Shown piece after piece: positions 25,571-36,549 of a DNA stretch of 64,000 nt. Positions within the stretch are counted from its first letter, which is position 1; each line of letters opens with the position of its first letter. Source of the stretch: Stappia sp. (GTDB lineage: Bacteria > Pseudomonadota > Alphaproteobacteria > Rhizobiales > Stappiaceae). The position numbers and the translations under genes were made by a program. The stretch is taken from positions 3,967,001 to 4,031,000 of the forward strand of contig NZ_CP157793.1 in NCBI RefSeq assembly GCF_040110915.1, given 5' to 3'. The notes under the pieces are model-generated. The model made no database searches. It was not told the origin of the DNA and saw only the letters and a list, made by a program, of their open reading frames with translations.

Positions 25571-27661
25571 TCAGAAGATGCGGCAGCTGCGCGGGCCCGC
25601 GCCGGGGCGCGTCCAGATGACCCGGTTGCCGCTCCCCTCCAGCCGATAGCCGCGACTGGCGTAGAGCAGGTCCGGCCCGTTCGAGCGATCCGCGAGCGTG
25701 ACCGGTGACAGGCCGGACTCCCGTACGATCGCCACGCGCCGCACATTGTCGATGGTCACCGTCAGATAGGCCCCGCCGGCGCAGTCGTAGTCGAGGCGCA
25801 GCTGGTCCTCCGCGCCGCCGAACAGCGGCCCCGCCGGAACGGGTGCCGGCGGCAGCGGCTCGGGCGGCAGCGGTTCAGGCGGGAACGTGTCGAGCGGATA
25901 TGGGTCGAGTGGGGCTGGGGCGGGCGCGAAAACCTCCGGCTCCGGCGGCAGCTCGCGGGTTGGGCGCAGGGTGACGGTGCGCGAGGCGCCGCGCGGCAGG
26001 TAGATGCCGAGGCATCGCCCGCGCAGATTGGCCACCAGCCAGGGATGACCGGCGACGGTCGGCTGCACCATTTCGCCACCCGGCGGAATGCGCGCCTGCA
26101 TCCGCCGGTCGCCGTCGAAATCGATCCAGTGCACCACCACGGGCCGTTGCCGTTCGTTGCGGAAGATCAGCGTCGCCGGCCGGCTGCTCGGCACCGAGCG
26201 GATAAACCCCTCGTCGGCGCAGCTCGCCCCGTCGCCGGTAAAGCCGGCCGCGCCCGGATCGACGAAGCCGCCGGACGGGTCCGGGGTGGCGACGATCTCC
26301 GGCGCCGGCACCGCGCAGGCCTCGACGAAGCGGCGCACCGGCCCGGCACTGCCCGTGAGCGACACCCGGTAGGCCCAGGCCCCGTCCATCGCCACCGTCA
26401 GCTCCGATCCGCGGATCAGCGCCGTCCAGATCGGATCATCGGCGGCAAGCGTCACCACCGGCTCGGAGACGCCGGCTTCCGTGTTCGCCGACGAGCCGCG
26501 CGCCGTGTAGCTGCGCAACACGTCGCGCGCGGCCAGCGTCACGGAGACGGGCGCGCCCTCCCGCAAGCCGTCGACCGTGCCGATCAGGGTCGTCGTCATG
26601 CGTCCCGATCCGCGCGTGCAGCTGGCGCGAAATCCCCGGTCGTCGGTCTCGGGCACGCCGTAGACGAGCGCGAGACGGTCGCCGCCCAGCGGCGCCACGG
26701 ACCATGTGCGGCCGTCGTAGAGCGGCAGCGCGCCCGGGTCGGGGGCGATCGTCGGTCCGGCGGCGGAGGCGGTCGCGGCGGTGTCCTGCGTGCCGGCACC
26801 CGCGTCTTGCGCGGTGTCTTCCGGTGCTGCGGTATCCTGTGTCGCGTCCGCGCTGCCGCGCAGCGCCGTCTCGCCGTTACCGGTCGACGGGCGACGCACG
26901 CCGCCGGCGAGCGGCGGGGCGGCCGGACCGGCATCGGAGGGCACGGCCCGGCGCACGGATTGCGTGTCCGCCGCCGCCCGGGCCTGGGTTGTCATGGTGA
27001 CCTTCCAGTCGCCGCAGATGTCCATCCGGTCCTTGAGAATGCGGCCGTCGGCGAGCACCAGGCGCAGGTCGCGCCGGCAGGCGATGCGGCCGCCGTCGTC
27101 CGGATCGCCTTCCATCTCGACGAAAACTCGGGCCCGCGAGCGCCGGCGCACCGGCATGGCGACGCCGTCGATGAAGACCTCGCGGATCGCGGTGTCGTCG
27201 TCGGTCTGGATCATCAGGAGCTTGCGCTCCACGCGCGGCGCGGGTGTTTCTGCGGCAGAGGCCTCGGCGACCGGAACCGTCACTGCGTAGTTCGCCGCGC
27301 AAAGATCGAGCGTGCGGGTGACCGTCCGCCCGTTCGAGAGCCCGACCGCCAGCGTCTGGGTGCAGTCGAAGGGGCTGTCCGCCTGCCCGGCCTCGACGAA
27401 CAGGCTGGTGTCGGAGCGCCCCGCTTCCTTGAGCGTTCGCCCGTCGACGCGCACCTCGCGCACGGTCACGTCTTGCGTATCGGTCTTCACCGAGACGATG
27501 CGCACGTCGGCCGCCGCCTTGCCCGGAACGAGGGCGAGAATGGTGGCGAGGATCGGGGCCGCGCAGGCGGCGGCGAGCCGTTTGCGCAAGGGTGGGCGCA
27601 AATGGGGGCGCAAGGGGCGGCGCAAGGGGGAGAGAGGCGACGCAGACGATCGGGCACGCAT
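25571..27661 (-). CDS. Multidomain exported protein: duplicated N-terminal domain, VHL-like beta domain, C-terminal MliC-like domain
   Basis: ATG 27661 gives 696 residues with an arginine-rich leader and signal peptide ending near residue 51. Residues about 53-130 and 146-224 are a repeat pair: each has a V/I-R-E-V-x-V/I-D-G motif and two cysteines 21 apart (C100/C121, C195/C216). A Gln/Thr/Ala/Asp-rich linker follows. Residues about 485-556 (RSVPSSRPATLIFRNER, then HWIDFDGDRR, IPPGGE and HPWLVANL) match the beta domain of VHL proteins. A long Pro/Glu linker leads to about 620-696, with YDCAGGAYLTV, ASRGYRLEG and a final C-R-I-F, like MliC lysozyme inhibitors. It is probably periplasmic. The overall function is unknown. 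Confidence 0.8.
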   Translation of the reverse strand: MRARSSASPLSPLRRPLRPHLRPPLRKRLAAACAAPILATILALVPGKAAADVRIVSVKTDTQDVTVREVRVDGRTLKEAGRSDTSLFVEAGQADSPFDCTQTLAVGLSNGRTVTRTLDLCAANYAVTVPVAEASAAETPAPRVERKLLMIQTDDDTAIREVFIDGVAMPVRRRSRARVFVEMEGDPDDGGRIACRRDLRLVLADGRILKDRMDICGDWKVTMTTQARAAADTQSVRRAVPSDAGPAAPPLAGGVRRPSTGNGETALRGSADATQDTAAPEDTAQDAGAGTQDTAATASAAGPTIAPDPGALPLYDGRTWSVAPLGGDRLALVYGVPETDDRGFRASCTRGSGRMTTTLIGTVDGLREGAPVSVTLAARDVLRSYTARGSSANTEAGVSEPVVTLAADDPIWTALIRGSELTVAMDGAWAYRVSLTGSAGPVRRFVEACAVPAPEIVATPDPSGGFVDPGAAGFTGDGASCADEGFIRSVPSSRPATLIFRNERQRPVVVHWIDFDGDRRMQARIPPGGEMVQPTVAGHPWLVANLRGRCLGIYLPRGASRTVTLRPTRELPPEPEVFAPAPAPLDPYPLDTFPPEPLPPEPLPPAPVPAGPLFGGAEDQLRLDYDCAGGAYLTVTIDNVRRVAIVRESGLSPVTLADRSNGPDLLYASRGYRLEGSGNRVIWTRPGAGPRSCRIF

Positions 27662-27863
27662 GAAGACGAATTCTCTCGCTCGGGCAAGGTGGTGGAACCG
27701 GGGCCACAGCGTGGCCCGGGTTTTTGTCTTAAGCAAGACATCGCCCCTCCCTGCCCCCGGAACGGATCGATCGTCCGCGTATACCGTGCAACTCGCAAAT
27801 CGGGTGGTCTCGGCTTGCCGGCCTGAGTACTCTCGCCCCACACCAGCCAAGGGAAAACGGTTC

Positions 27864-28808
27864 ATGAGCGCGATGCAGGCACGCCGGGATCAGCATCAGG
27901 AGCAGAGGAAACCCGCCTCGGGGATGCCGTCTTCGGGGGGTGTCGGAGACACGGTCCTCGACGACTACGACATCGTCCGACGGACCCTGCAGACGATCAC
28001 CGAACGCTGGCGCGATCAGCCGGGGCTGGAGACGCTGGCCGCCGAGGCCGGCGTCCAGCCGATCCAGCTGCAGCGGGTGTTCTCGCGCTGGGCCGGGATC
28101 ACGCCCAAGCAGTTCCTTCAGGCGATCACGCTGGATCACGCCCGCGACCTCTTGCGCCAGTCGGCGACGGTGCTCGACACAAGTCACGAGCTCGGCCTGT
28201 CGGGCCCGGCGCGGCTGCACGATCTCTTCGTGACCCATGAGGCGATGACGCCGGGCGTCTACCGGGCGAAAGGGGCGGGCCTGACGATCCGCTACGGCTT
28301 TCACCCCTCGCCCTTCGGTCTGGCGCTGGTGATGGTGACCGAGCACGGTCTCGCGGGCCTCGGCTTCTGCGAGCCCGGCGAGGAGGCGGGCGCGCTCGAG
28401 GACATGACGCGGCGCTGGCCGCAGGCGACTTATGTCGCGGATGCGGGCGCGACCGAAGCGATGGCGCGGCGCGTGTTCGATCCCGCGGCCTGGTCGCCCG
28501 ACACGCCGCTTCGCGTGGTGATGATCGGCACGGACTTCGAGATCCGCGTCTGGGAAACGCTGCTGCGCATTCCGCTTGGGGCCGCGACGACCTACTCCGA
28601 CATCGCCGCGCGGCTCGGAAAACCCAAGGCGGCCCGCGCGGTGGGGCGCGCAGTCGGGCGCAATCCGATCTCCTTCGTGGTGCCCTGTCATCGGGTGCTG
28701 GCGAGCGGCGGCACGCTCTGCGGCTACCACTGGGGCCTCACCCGCAAGCGCGCCATTCTCGGCTGGGAGGCCGGACGGGTCGCCCAGGCCAGCGACGCGG
28801 TGGAGTGA
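27864..28808 (+). CDS. AraC-HTH / O6-methylguanine-DNA methyltransferase fusion (Ada-like, no N-terminal zinc domain)
   Basis: A 314-residue suicide repair protein that takes methyl groups from O6-methylguanine. Residues about 40-135 form an AraC-type HTH (TLAAEAGVQPIQLQRVFSRW). The C-terminal half is a full methyltransferase with VVPCHRVLASGG bearing the acceptor cysteine, and the DNA-binding AARAVGRAVGRNPI. The N-terminal Ada zinc domain that senses methylphosphotriesters is absent, so methyl-triggered gene activation as in E. coli Ada is not expected. AAGGGA stands before ATG 27864. It is convergent with mutS, another repair gene. Confidence 0.93.
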   Translation: MSAMQARRDQHQEQRKPASGMPSSGGVGDTVLDDYDIVRRTLQTITERWRDQPGLETLAAEAGVQPIQLQRVFSRWAGITPKQFLQAITLDHARDLLRQSATVLDTSHELGLSGPARLHDLFVTHEAMTPGVYRAKGAGLTIRYGFHPSPFGLALVMVTEHGLAGLGFCEPGEEAGALEDMTRRWPQATYVADAGATEAMARRVFDPAAWSPDTPLRVVMIGTDFEIRVWETLLRIPLGAATTYSDIAARLGKPKAARAVGRAVGRNPISFVVPCHRVLASGGTLCGYHWGLTRKRAILGWEAGRVAQASDAVE

Positions 28809-28825
28809 CCGGCGGCGCGCCGGTC
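28807..28825. terminator. Hairpin between the Ada-like gene and mutS
   Basis: GACCGGCG / CGCCGGTC, 8-bp stem with GCG loop, overlapping the stop codon of the Ada-like gene and followed by ATTTG. The same arms recur at 44198-44215 between another convergent pair. Confidence 0.48.
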
Positions 28826-28849
28826 ATTTGCCCATAGTCAGCACCCTGC

Positions 28850-31657
28850 TCAGTCGTCCGGGCGGCTCTGCTTGCGGGCGCGCTTGAGCGCGTAAAGCGC
28901 GTCGAGCGCCTCGCGCGGGGTCATGTCGTCGGGATCGAGCGCATCCAGCGCCTCGCCCAGCGGGTCGCTCTGTGACACGGGGGCCGTCGGCGCCGGCGCG
29001 ACGGCCGGCATCGCGGCGAAGAGTGGCAGATCGTCGATCAGCGCCTCGCCGGGCGCGCGACGATCCTGTTCCTCCAGCTGGGCCAGCACGGCGCGGGCGC
29101 GCTCGATCACCGCCGCCGGCAGGCCGGCGAGCTTGGCGACCTGAATGCCGTAGGAGCGATCCGCCGCGCCCGGCACGATCTCGTGCAGGAAGACGACGTC
29201 CCCTTCCCACTCCTTGACCCGCACCGTGGCGTTGGTGAGCCGGGAAAGGCGCGCCGACAGCGCGGTCAGCTCGTGATAATGGGTGGCGAAAAGGGTGCGC
29301 GCGCGGTTGACCTCGTGCAGGTGCTCGATCGCCGCCCAGGCGATGGAGAGCCCGTCGAAGGTGGAGGTGCCGCGTCCGATTTCATCCAGAATGACCAGCG
29401 CGCGCGGTCCCGCCTGATTGAGGATGGCGGCGGTCTCGACCATCTCGACCATGAAGGTTGAGCGCCCGCGCGCCAGATCGTCGGCCGCGCCGACACGCGA
29501 GAACAGGCGGTCGACGACCCCGATATGCGCGGCCTCCGCCGGCACGAAGGCGCCCATCTGGGCCAGGATCGCGATCAGCGCGTTCTGGCGCAGGAAGGTC
29601 GACTTGCCGGCCATGTTCGGCCCGGTGACGAGCCAGATCCGGCCCGACCCCTCGTCGCCCTCGGGGCCGAGCGATGCGTCATTGGCGACGAAGCCGTCCT
29701 CGCCGGCGCGTTTCAGCGCCTGTTCCACCACCGGATGACGCCCGCCCCGGATCTCGAAGGCAAGGCTGTCGTCGACCTGCGGGCGGGTGTGCGCGTCGGC
29801 CTCGGCGAGGTCCGCGAGCGCGCTTGCCACATCGAGCACCGCGAGCCCGTCGGCCGCCGCCTTGATCGCGCCGCCCGCCTCCACCACGTCGTTGACGAGC
29901 CGCGTGAAAACCTCGGTTTCGAGCGACAGCGCCCGCCCGGCCGCATTGGCGATGCGGCTTTCGAGATCCGCCAGATCCGGCGTGGTGAATCGCATGGCGC
30001 CGGCCATCGTCTGGCGGTGGATGAAGCGCCCCGGATCGCTTGTGAGCTTCTCCGCATGCGCCGCCGGCACCTCGATGAACCAGCCGAGCACATTGTTGTG
30101 CTTGATCTTCAGCGCCCGGATCTCGAGCTCCGCCGAGAGATCGCCCTGCATCTGCGCGATGACCTTGCGGCTGTCGTCCCTGAGCCGGCGCACCTCGTCC
30201 AGCTCCGGCAGATAGCCGTCGGCGACGAAATTGCCGTCGCGCGCGAGCAGCGGCGGATCGGACTTGAGCGCAAGACCAAGCTCGTGCCCAAGGTCCGCCG
30301 GCGCCGCCGCAAGCCGGGCCACCGCATTGGCGATCTCCGCCGTCGCGGCGTCCGGATCGTCCTCGCCAGTCTTGAAGAGCCCGGCGATGTCGCGCGCCGC
30401 GGCCAGCCCGTCGGCGAGCGCCAGCAGATCGCGCGGGCCGCCCCGGTCCATCGACAGGCGCGACAGGGCGCGGGCCATGTCCGGCACCTGCTTCAGCCGC
30501 TCGCGCAGCCGCTCGCGCAGATAGGTGTCCTCGTGAAACCGGGCGACGGCGTCCTGCCGGCGGCGGATTTCGGCGATGTCGGTGAGCGGGCTCGCCAGGC
30601 GCTGGGCGAGCAGCCGCGAGCCCGCGCCGGAGACGGTCCGGTCGATGACGGAGAGCAGCGAGCCGCCGCGCTCGCCCGACAGGGTGCGCATCAGCTCCAG
30701 GTTCGCCCGGGTTGCCGGATCGATCAGCATGCGCGCGCCGGCGCCGTCGTGGGCGGGCGGGTCGAGCGGCGCGCGGGCGCCGAATTGCGTGCGCTCCACA
30801 TAGGCGAGCGCGCCGGCGGCCGCACTCGTTTCCAGCCGCGTGAAGTCGCCGAAGCCGTCGAGCGTCGCCACGCCGAAATAGCGCGCCAGCCGGTCGGCGG
30901 CGGTGGCCCCGTCGAACAGGCTGCGCGGCACCGGCGACAGCGACGCCGGCGTGTCGCTCAGGATCGCGCGCAAGCCCGGGTCCTCCAGCAGCGTGTCGGC
31001 GACGACGATCTCGCGCGGGTCGATGCGGGCGAGATCGGCCGCAAGCCGCGCCCCGTCGCTGGCCGCGACCCGGAAGGCGCCGGTGGAAATGTCGACCCAG
31101 GCGAGCCCGTAAGCTGTCGCGTCGTCGAGCGAGCCGGTCTTGCCGCGCGCCAGCGCCAGCAGGAAATTGTTGCGCGCCGGCTCCAGCAGCCGGTCCTCGG
31201 TCAGCGTGCCGGGCGTGACGAGGCGGATCACCTCGCGCCGCACCACCGCCTTGGCGCCGCGTTTCTTCGCCTCCGCCGGATCCTCGGTCTGCTCGCACAC
31301 CGCGACGCGAAAGCCGAGCGCGATCAGCTTCTGGAGATAGTCATCGGCCGCATGCACCGGCACGCCGCACATCGGGATGTCCTCGCCCAGATGCTTGCCG
31401 CGCTTGGTCAGCGTGATGCCGAGCGCGCGCGAGGCGTCTTCCGCGTCCTGGAAGAACAGCTCGTAGAAATCGCCCATGCGGTAGAACAGCAGGCAATCGG
31501 GATTGGCGGTCTTGATCTCGATGTATTGCGCCATCATCGGCGTCGGCTGGGCCGCCTTGGCCGCTCCCGTCTGGGTCGCCTCTTGCGCCGTCTGCCGGTC
31601 CGCGCCCGCGTCGGGCCGCTGCCCCTGGCGGGGATGCTCTGTCGCCTGATCGTTCAT
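28850..31657 (-). CDS. mutS: DNA mismatch repair protein MutS
   Basis: Recognises mismatches and recruits MutL. At 935 residues it is slightly longer than E. coli MutS because of an Ala/Gln-rich N-terminal tail. The mismatch-reading Phe-x-Glu lies in CLLFYRMGDFYELFFQDAE (residues about 55-73), and Walker A is VTGPNMAGKSTFLRQNAL. Walker B and the switch are VILDEIGRGTSTFDGLSIAW, followed by LFATHYHELTALS. It is intact. It is divergent from maeB with 209 bases between. Confidence 0.98.
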   Translation of the reverse strand: MNDQATEHPRQGQRPDAGADRQTAQEATQTGAAKAAQPTPMMAQYIEIKTANPDCLLFYRMGDFYELFFQDAEDASRALGITLTKRGKHLGEDIPMCGVPVHAADDYLQKLIALGFRVAVCEQTEDPAEAKKRGAKAVVRREVIRLVTPGTLTEDRLLEPARNNFLLALARGKTGSLDDATAYGLAWVDISTGAFRVAASDGARLAADLARIDPREIVVADTLLEDPGLRAILSDTPASLSPVPRSLFDGATAADRLARYFGVATLDGFGDFTRLETSAAAGALAYVERTQFGARAPLDPPAHDGAGARMLIDPATRANLELMRTLSGERGGSLLSVIDRTVSGAGSRLLAQRLASPLTDIAEIRRRQDAVARFHEDTYLRERLRERLKQVPDMARALSRLSMDRGGPRDLLALADGLAAARDIAGLFKTGEDDPDAATAEIANAVARLAAAPADLGHELGLALKSDPPLLARDGNFVADGYLPELDEVRRLRDDSRKVIAQMQGDLSAELEIRALKIKHNNVLGWFIEVPAAHAEKLTSDPGRFIHRQTMAGAMRFTTPDLADLESRIANAAGRALSLETEVFTRLVNDVVEAGGAIKAAADGLAVLDVASALADLAEADAHTRPQVDDSLAFEIRGGRHPVVEQALKRAGEDGFVANDASLGPEGDEGSGRIWLVTGPNMAGKSTFLRQNALIAILAQMGAFVPAEAAHIGVVDRLFSRVGAADDLARGRSTFMVEMVETAAILNQAGPRALVILDEIGRGTSTFDGLSIAWAAIEHLHEVNRARTLFATHYHELTALSARLSRLTNATVRVKEWEGDVVFLHEIVPGAADRSYGIQVAKLAGLPAAVIERARAVLAQLEEQDRRAPGEALIDDLPLFAAMPAVAPAPTAPVSQSDPLGEALDALDPDDMTPREALDALYALKRARKQSRPDD

Positions 31658-31866
31658 GCTGAGACCCTAATTCGCGTCCTCGCGATGGGAAAGCCGTTTC
31701 GGCTGTCCACATGCCGCTGCGTCGGGCTTCGCGCCGCCCGGCTCCGGCCCTTATCAAACGGGCGGGAAAGTTTCAGCCACGCGGTCCGATTCGCCGGGTT
31801 GAGTGCGGTATTTGCAGGGGATAATGTCTGCCTCCGCCGTCGGGGGCGGGCCAACAGGAGAATGGA

Positions 31867-34149
31867 ATGTCGTCGTCGGATAAATCACGCAGCAGCAACG
31901 TCAGCTTCACCGAGCAGGAAGCCCTCCAGTTTCATCAACAGGGCAAGCCGGGCAAGCTGGAAATCACGCCGACCAAGCCGATGGCGACCCAGCGCGACCT
32001 GTCGCTCGCCTATTCGCCCGGCGTCGCCGTGCCGGTGCGCGCCATCGCCGAGGACCCCTCGCGCGCCTTCGATTACACCACGCGCGGCAATCTCGTCGGC
32101 GTGATCTCCAACGGCACCGCCATCCTCGGCCTCGGCAACCTCGGCGCGCTCGCCTCCAAGCCGGTGATGGAAGGCAAGGCGGTGCTGTTCAAGCGCTTCG
32201 CCGACGTCGACAGCATCGATCTCGAGGTCGATACGCAGGACGTGGACGAATTCGTCAACGCCGTGCGCTATCTCGGTCCTTCGTTCGGCGGCATCAACCT
32301 GGAGGACATCAAGGCGCCGGACTGCTTCATCATCGAGCAGCGCCTGCGCGAACTGATGGACATTCCCGTCTTCCACGACGACCAGCACGGCACCGCGATC
32401 ATCGCCGCCGCCGGGCTGATCAACGCCATGCATCTGACCGGCCGCGATGTGAAGACGACCAAGATCGTCTGCAACGGCGCCGGGGCGGCCGGCATCGCCT
32501 GCATCGAGCTCGTCAAGGCGATGGGCGTGCCGCATGACAATGTCACCCTGTGCGACACCAAGGGCGTGATCTACAAGGGCCGCCAGGAAGGCATGAACCA
32601 GTGGAAGTCGGCCCACGCCGTGGAGACCGACGCGCGCAGCCTCTACGATGCCCTCAAGGGCGCCGACGTCTTCTTCGGCGTGTCGGTGAAGGGCGCGCTC
32701 ACCGAGGACATGCTGCGCGCCATGGCGCCGAACCCGATCATCTTCGCCATGGCCAATCCCGATCCGGAGATCACGCCGGAGGAAGCCCATGCGATCCGCG
32801 ACGACGCCATCGTCGCCACCGGCCGCTCCGACTATCCCAATCAGGTCAACAATGTCCTCGGCTTTCCCTACATCTTCCGGGGCGCGCTCGACGTGCAGGC
32901 GACCACCATCAACGACGCCATGAAGGTCGCCTGCGCCGAAGCGCTGGCGAGCCTGGCCCGCGAGGAGGTGCCGGACGAGGTCGCCGCCGCTTATCGCGGC
33001 AAGCGGCCGAAGTTCGGGCCCGAATACATCATTCCGGTGCCCTTCGATCCGCGCCTGATCTCGACCATTCCGCCGGCCGTCGCCCAGGCGGCGATGGACA
33101 GCGGCGTGGCGCGCCGGCCGATCGTCGACATGGAGACCTACCGCCACCAGCTCTCCGCCCGCCGCGATCCGGTCGCCGGCACCTTGCAGCGCATCTTCTC
33201 CAAGGTCCGTCAGCAGCCCAAGCGGGTCGTCTTCGCGGAAGGCGAGGAAGAGCCGATGATCCGCGCGGCGGCGAGCTTCGTCGCGCAAGGGCTGGGCGAG
33301 GCGATCCTGATCGGGCGCGAGGACGAGGTGCGCGCCACCGCGACCGCCGCCGGCATCGACATCGACCGCGGCGGCATCTCGATCCACAATGCCCGGCTGT
33401 CGACCCGCAACGCGGACTACGCGGCCTTTCTCTATGCCCGGCTGCAGCGGCGCGGCTACCTGCAGCGCGACTGCCAGCGGCTCGTCAACAACGACCGCAA
33501 CTACTGGGGCGCGATCATGGTGGCGCGCGGCGATGCCGATGCCATGGTCACCGGCCTCACCCGCAATTACTCCGTGGCGCTCGACACGGTGCGCAACTGC
33601 ATCGACGTGAAGCCCGGCCACCGGGTGATCGGCGTGTCGCTGGCGCTGTGCCGGGGCCGCACGGTGCTCGTCGCCGATTCCGCCGTGATCGACATGCCGA
33701 CCTCGGAAGAGCTGGCCGACATCGCGGAAGAGGCGGCGCATGTCGCCCGGCGGCTCGGCTATGAGCCGCGCGTCGCCATGCTCGCCTATTCCACCTTCGG
33801 CCATCCGCGCGGCGAGCGCTCGGAAAAGGTCATCGAGGCGGTGAAGATCCTCGACCGGCGCCGCGTCGATTTCGAGTACGATGGCGAGATGGGCGCCGAT
33901 GTCGCCCTCAACATGGACAAGATGGCCGCCTATCCCTTCTGCCGCTTGAGCGGTCCGGCCAATGTGCTGATCATGCCGGCCTTCCACTCCGCCGCCATCT
34001 CCACCAAGATGTTGCAGGAACTGGGCGGCTCGACGGTGATCGGCCCGCTGCTCGTCGGCCTCGACAAGCCGGTGCAGATCCTGCCCATCGGCGCCAAGGA
34101 CAGCGACATCGTCAACATGGCGGCCATTGCCGCCTACAACGTGACCTGA
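31867..34149 (+). CDS. maeB: NADP-dependent malic enzyme with C-terminal phosphotransacetylase-like domain
   Basis: Oxidatively decarboxylates malate to pyruvate. The 760 residues comprise the malic enzyme (about 1-430: YSPGVAVPVRAIAEDPS, FHDDQHGTAIIAAAGLINAM, the nucleotide loop CNGAGAAGIACIELVKAMG and FAMANPDPEITPEEA) and a phosphotransacetylase-like domain (about 440-760: FAEGEEEPMIRAA, DAMVTGLTRNYSVAL). In characterised rhizobial enzymes the second domain is regulatory and lacks acetyltransfer activity. CAGGAGAATGG precedes the ATG. trpF follows after 30 bases and may be co-transcribed. Confidence 0.96.
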   Translation: MSSSDKSRSSNVSFTEQEALQFHQQGKPGKLEITPTKPMATQRDLSLAYSPGVAVPVRAIAEDPSRAFDYTTRGNLVGVISNGTAILGLGNLGALASKPVMEGKAVLFKRFADVDSIDLEVDTQDVDEFVNAVRYLGPSFGGINLEDIKAPDCFIIEQRLRELMDIPVFHDDQHGTAIIAAAGLINAMHLTGRDVKTTKIVCNGAGAAGIACIELVKAMGVPHDNVTLCDTKGVIYKGRQEGMNQWKSAHAVETDARSLYDALKGADVFFGVSVKGALTEDMLRAMAPNPIIFAMANPDPEITPEEAHAIRDDAIVATGRSDYPNQVNNVLGFPYIFRGALDVQATTINDAMKVACAEALASLAREEVPDEVAAAYRGKRPKFGPEYIIPVPFDPRLISTIPPAVAQAAMDSGVARRPIVDMETYRHQLSARRDPVAGTLQRIFSKVRQQPKRVVFAEGEEEPMIRAAASFVAQGLGEAILIGREDEVRATATAAGIDIDRGGISIHNARLSTRNADYAAFLYARLQRRGYLQRDCQRLVNNDRNYWGAIMVARGDADAMVTGLTRNYSVALDTVRNCIDVKPGHRVIGVSLALCRGRTVLVADSAVIDMPTSEELADIAEEAAHVARRLGYEPRVAMLAYSTFGHPRGERSEKVIEAVKILDRRRVDFEYDGEMGADVALNMDKMAAYPFCRLSGPANVLIMPAFHSAAISTKMLQELGGSTVIGPLLVGLDKPVQILPIGAKDSDIVNMAAIAAYNVT

Positions 34150-34179
34150 GACACGACGGCGCAAGGCCGGGGACGCACA

Positions 34180-34922
34180 ATGACCCACAGCGGCACCACC
34201 GAGGCATCGGGCGCGGGGACGATCAAGATCTGCGGTCTGAAGACCGACGAAGCGCTCGACGCCGCGCTCGACGCGGGCGCGGAGATGGTCGGCCTCGTGT
34301 TCTTCGAAAAAAGCCCGCGGCATGTCGATCTGGCGACCGCCGCGCGGCTTGGCGACCGCGCGCGCGGGCGGGCCGACATCGTCGTGCTCACGGTCGATGC
34401 CGACGATGCGCTGCTCGACGAGATCGTGCATGCGGTGCGTCCCGACTGGCTGCAGCTGCACGGCGGGGAAAGCCCGGAGCGCTGCGCCGCGCTGCGGGCC
34501 CGTCACGGCATCCGCGTCATGAAGGCGCTGGGCGTGTCGGGCGCCGATGACCTGGCGCGGGCAACGCCCTATGTAGGCCATGTCGACCGGCTGTTGTTCG
34601 ACGCCAAGCCGCCGAAGGGCGCCGATCTGCCCGGCGGCAACGGCGTCAGTTTCGACTGGCGGATCCTGCGCGATCTCGTTCCCGGCGTTCCGCTGATGCT
34701 GTCGGGCGGTCTCGACGCGGCACGTGTCGGCGAGGCCATCCGCGTGAGCGGTCTCGATGCGGTCGACGTATCGTCGGGCGTGGAGCGCGCGCGCGGCGAG
34801 AAGGATCCGGACCTGATCCGGCAGTTCATTGCGGCGGCGCGGGCCGCCTTTGCCACGCGCGATGGCGCGGCATCATCTTGCGACTCTTCTAAGGACGAAT
34901 CCTCTCAGGAAGGAGTGGAGGC

Positions 34923-34926
<4 letters not shown>
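34180..34926 (+). CDS. trpF: Phosphoribosylanthranilate isomerase TrpF
   Basis: Amadori isomerase of tryptophan synthesis. The 248 residues hold IKICGLKTDEALDAALDAGA with the catalytic Cys, GLVFFEKSPRHVD, WLQLHGGESPERC, LFDAKPPKGADLPGGNG with the catalytic Asp, and LSGGLDAARVGEAI. An extra Ser/Asp/Glu tail of about 20 residues ends the protein and carries the trpB ribosome site (AGGAAGGAG). The stop overlaps the trpB start by 4 bases. Confidence 0.96.
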
Positions 34927-36137
<1,211 letters not shown>

Positions 36138-36301
36138 CAGGCGCGGCGCGGACCCGGCTTGCGATGCGGGGCTGCGCCGGCCCGTCCACGTCGGACCGTC
36201 CACAAGGCCCGCGCCCCGGCCGGTTCTCGGCACAAAACCGTTGCCTCGCTCCGGGGGATCGGCTATCCCTCGGGCTCGGCGCGTGACCCTTCACGCCCCA
36301 G

Positions 36302-36378
<77 letters not shown>

Positions 36379-36549
36379 ATTTCCCCGGGAATTTTCGCAC
36401 CTCCAGAAAAGTGGGATCGGAGAAGGGTCGACCGAGCGCTCCGCTTTCCTGTTTTGCGACCTTCTTTCTCTCTCCTTTCTCACGGCGATGCGGTGGAGCG
36501 GCCTCATCGGGCGGCGCATGGTCGTGCGCATGGCGCGGAGACACTCGCG

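Noticed and set aside
29525..32104. 859-codon plus-strand frame across mutS
   Set aside because: Antisense shadow of mutS and its upstream region, with no domain or ribosome site.
34150..34179. Trp attenuator before trpF
   Set aside because: Only 30 bases separate maeB and trpF, too short for a leader peptide and alternative hairpins.
31885..34581. 898-codon open frame on the minus strand opposite maeB and trpF
   Set aside because: It mirrors well-supported genes, has a composition rich in Arg/Gly/His/Asp typical of antisense shadows in GC-rich DNA, and matches no family.
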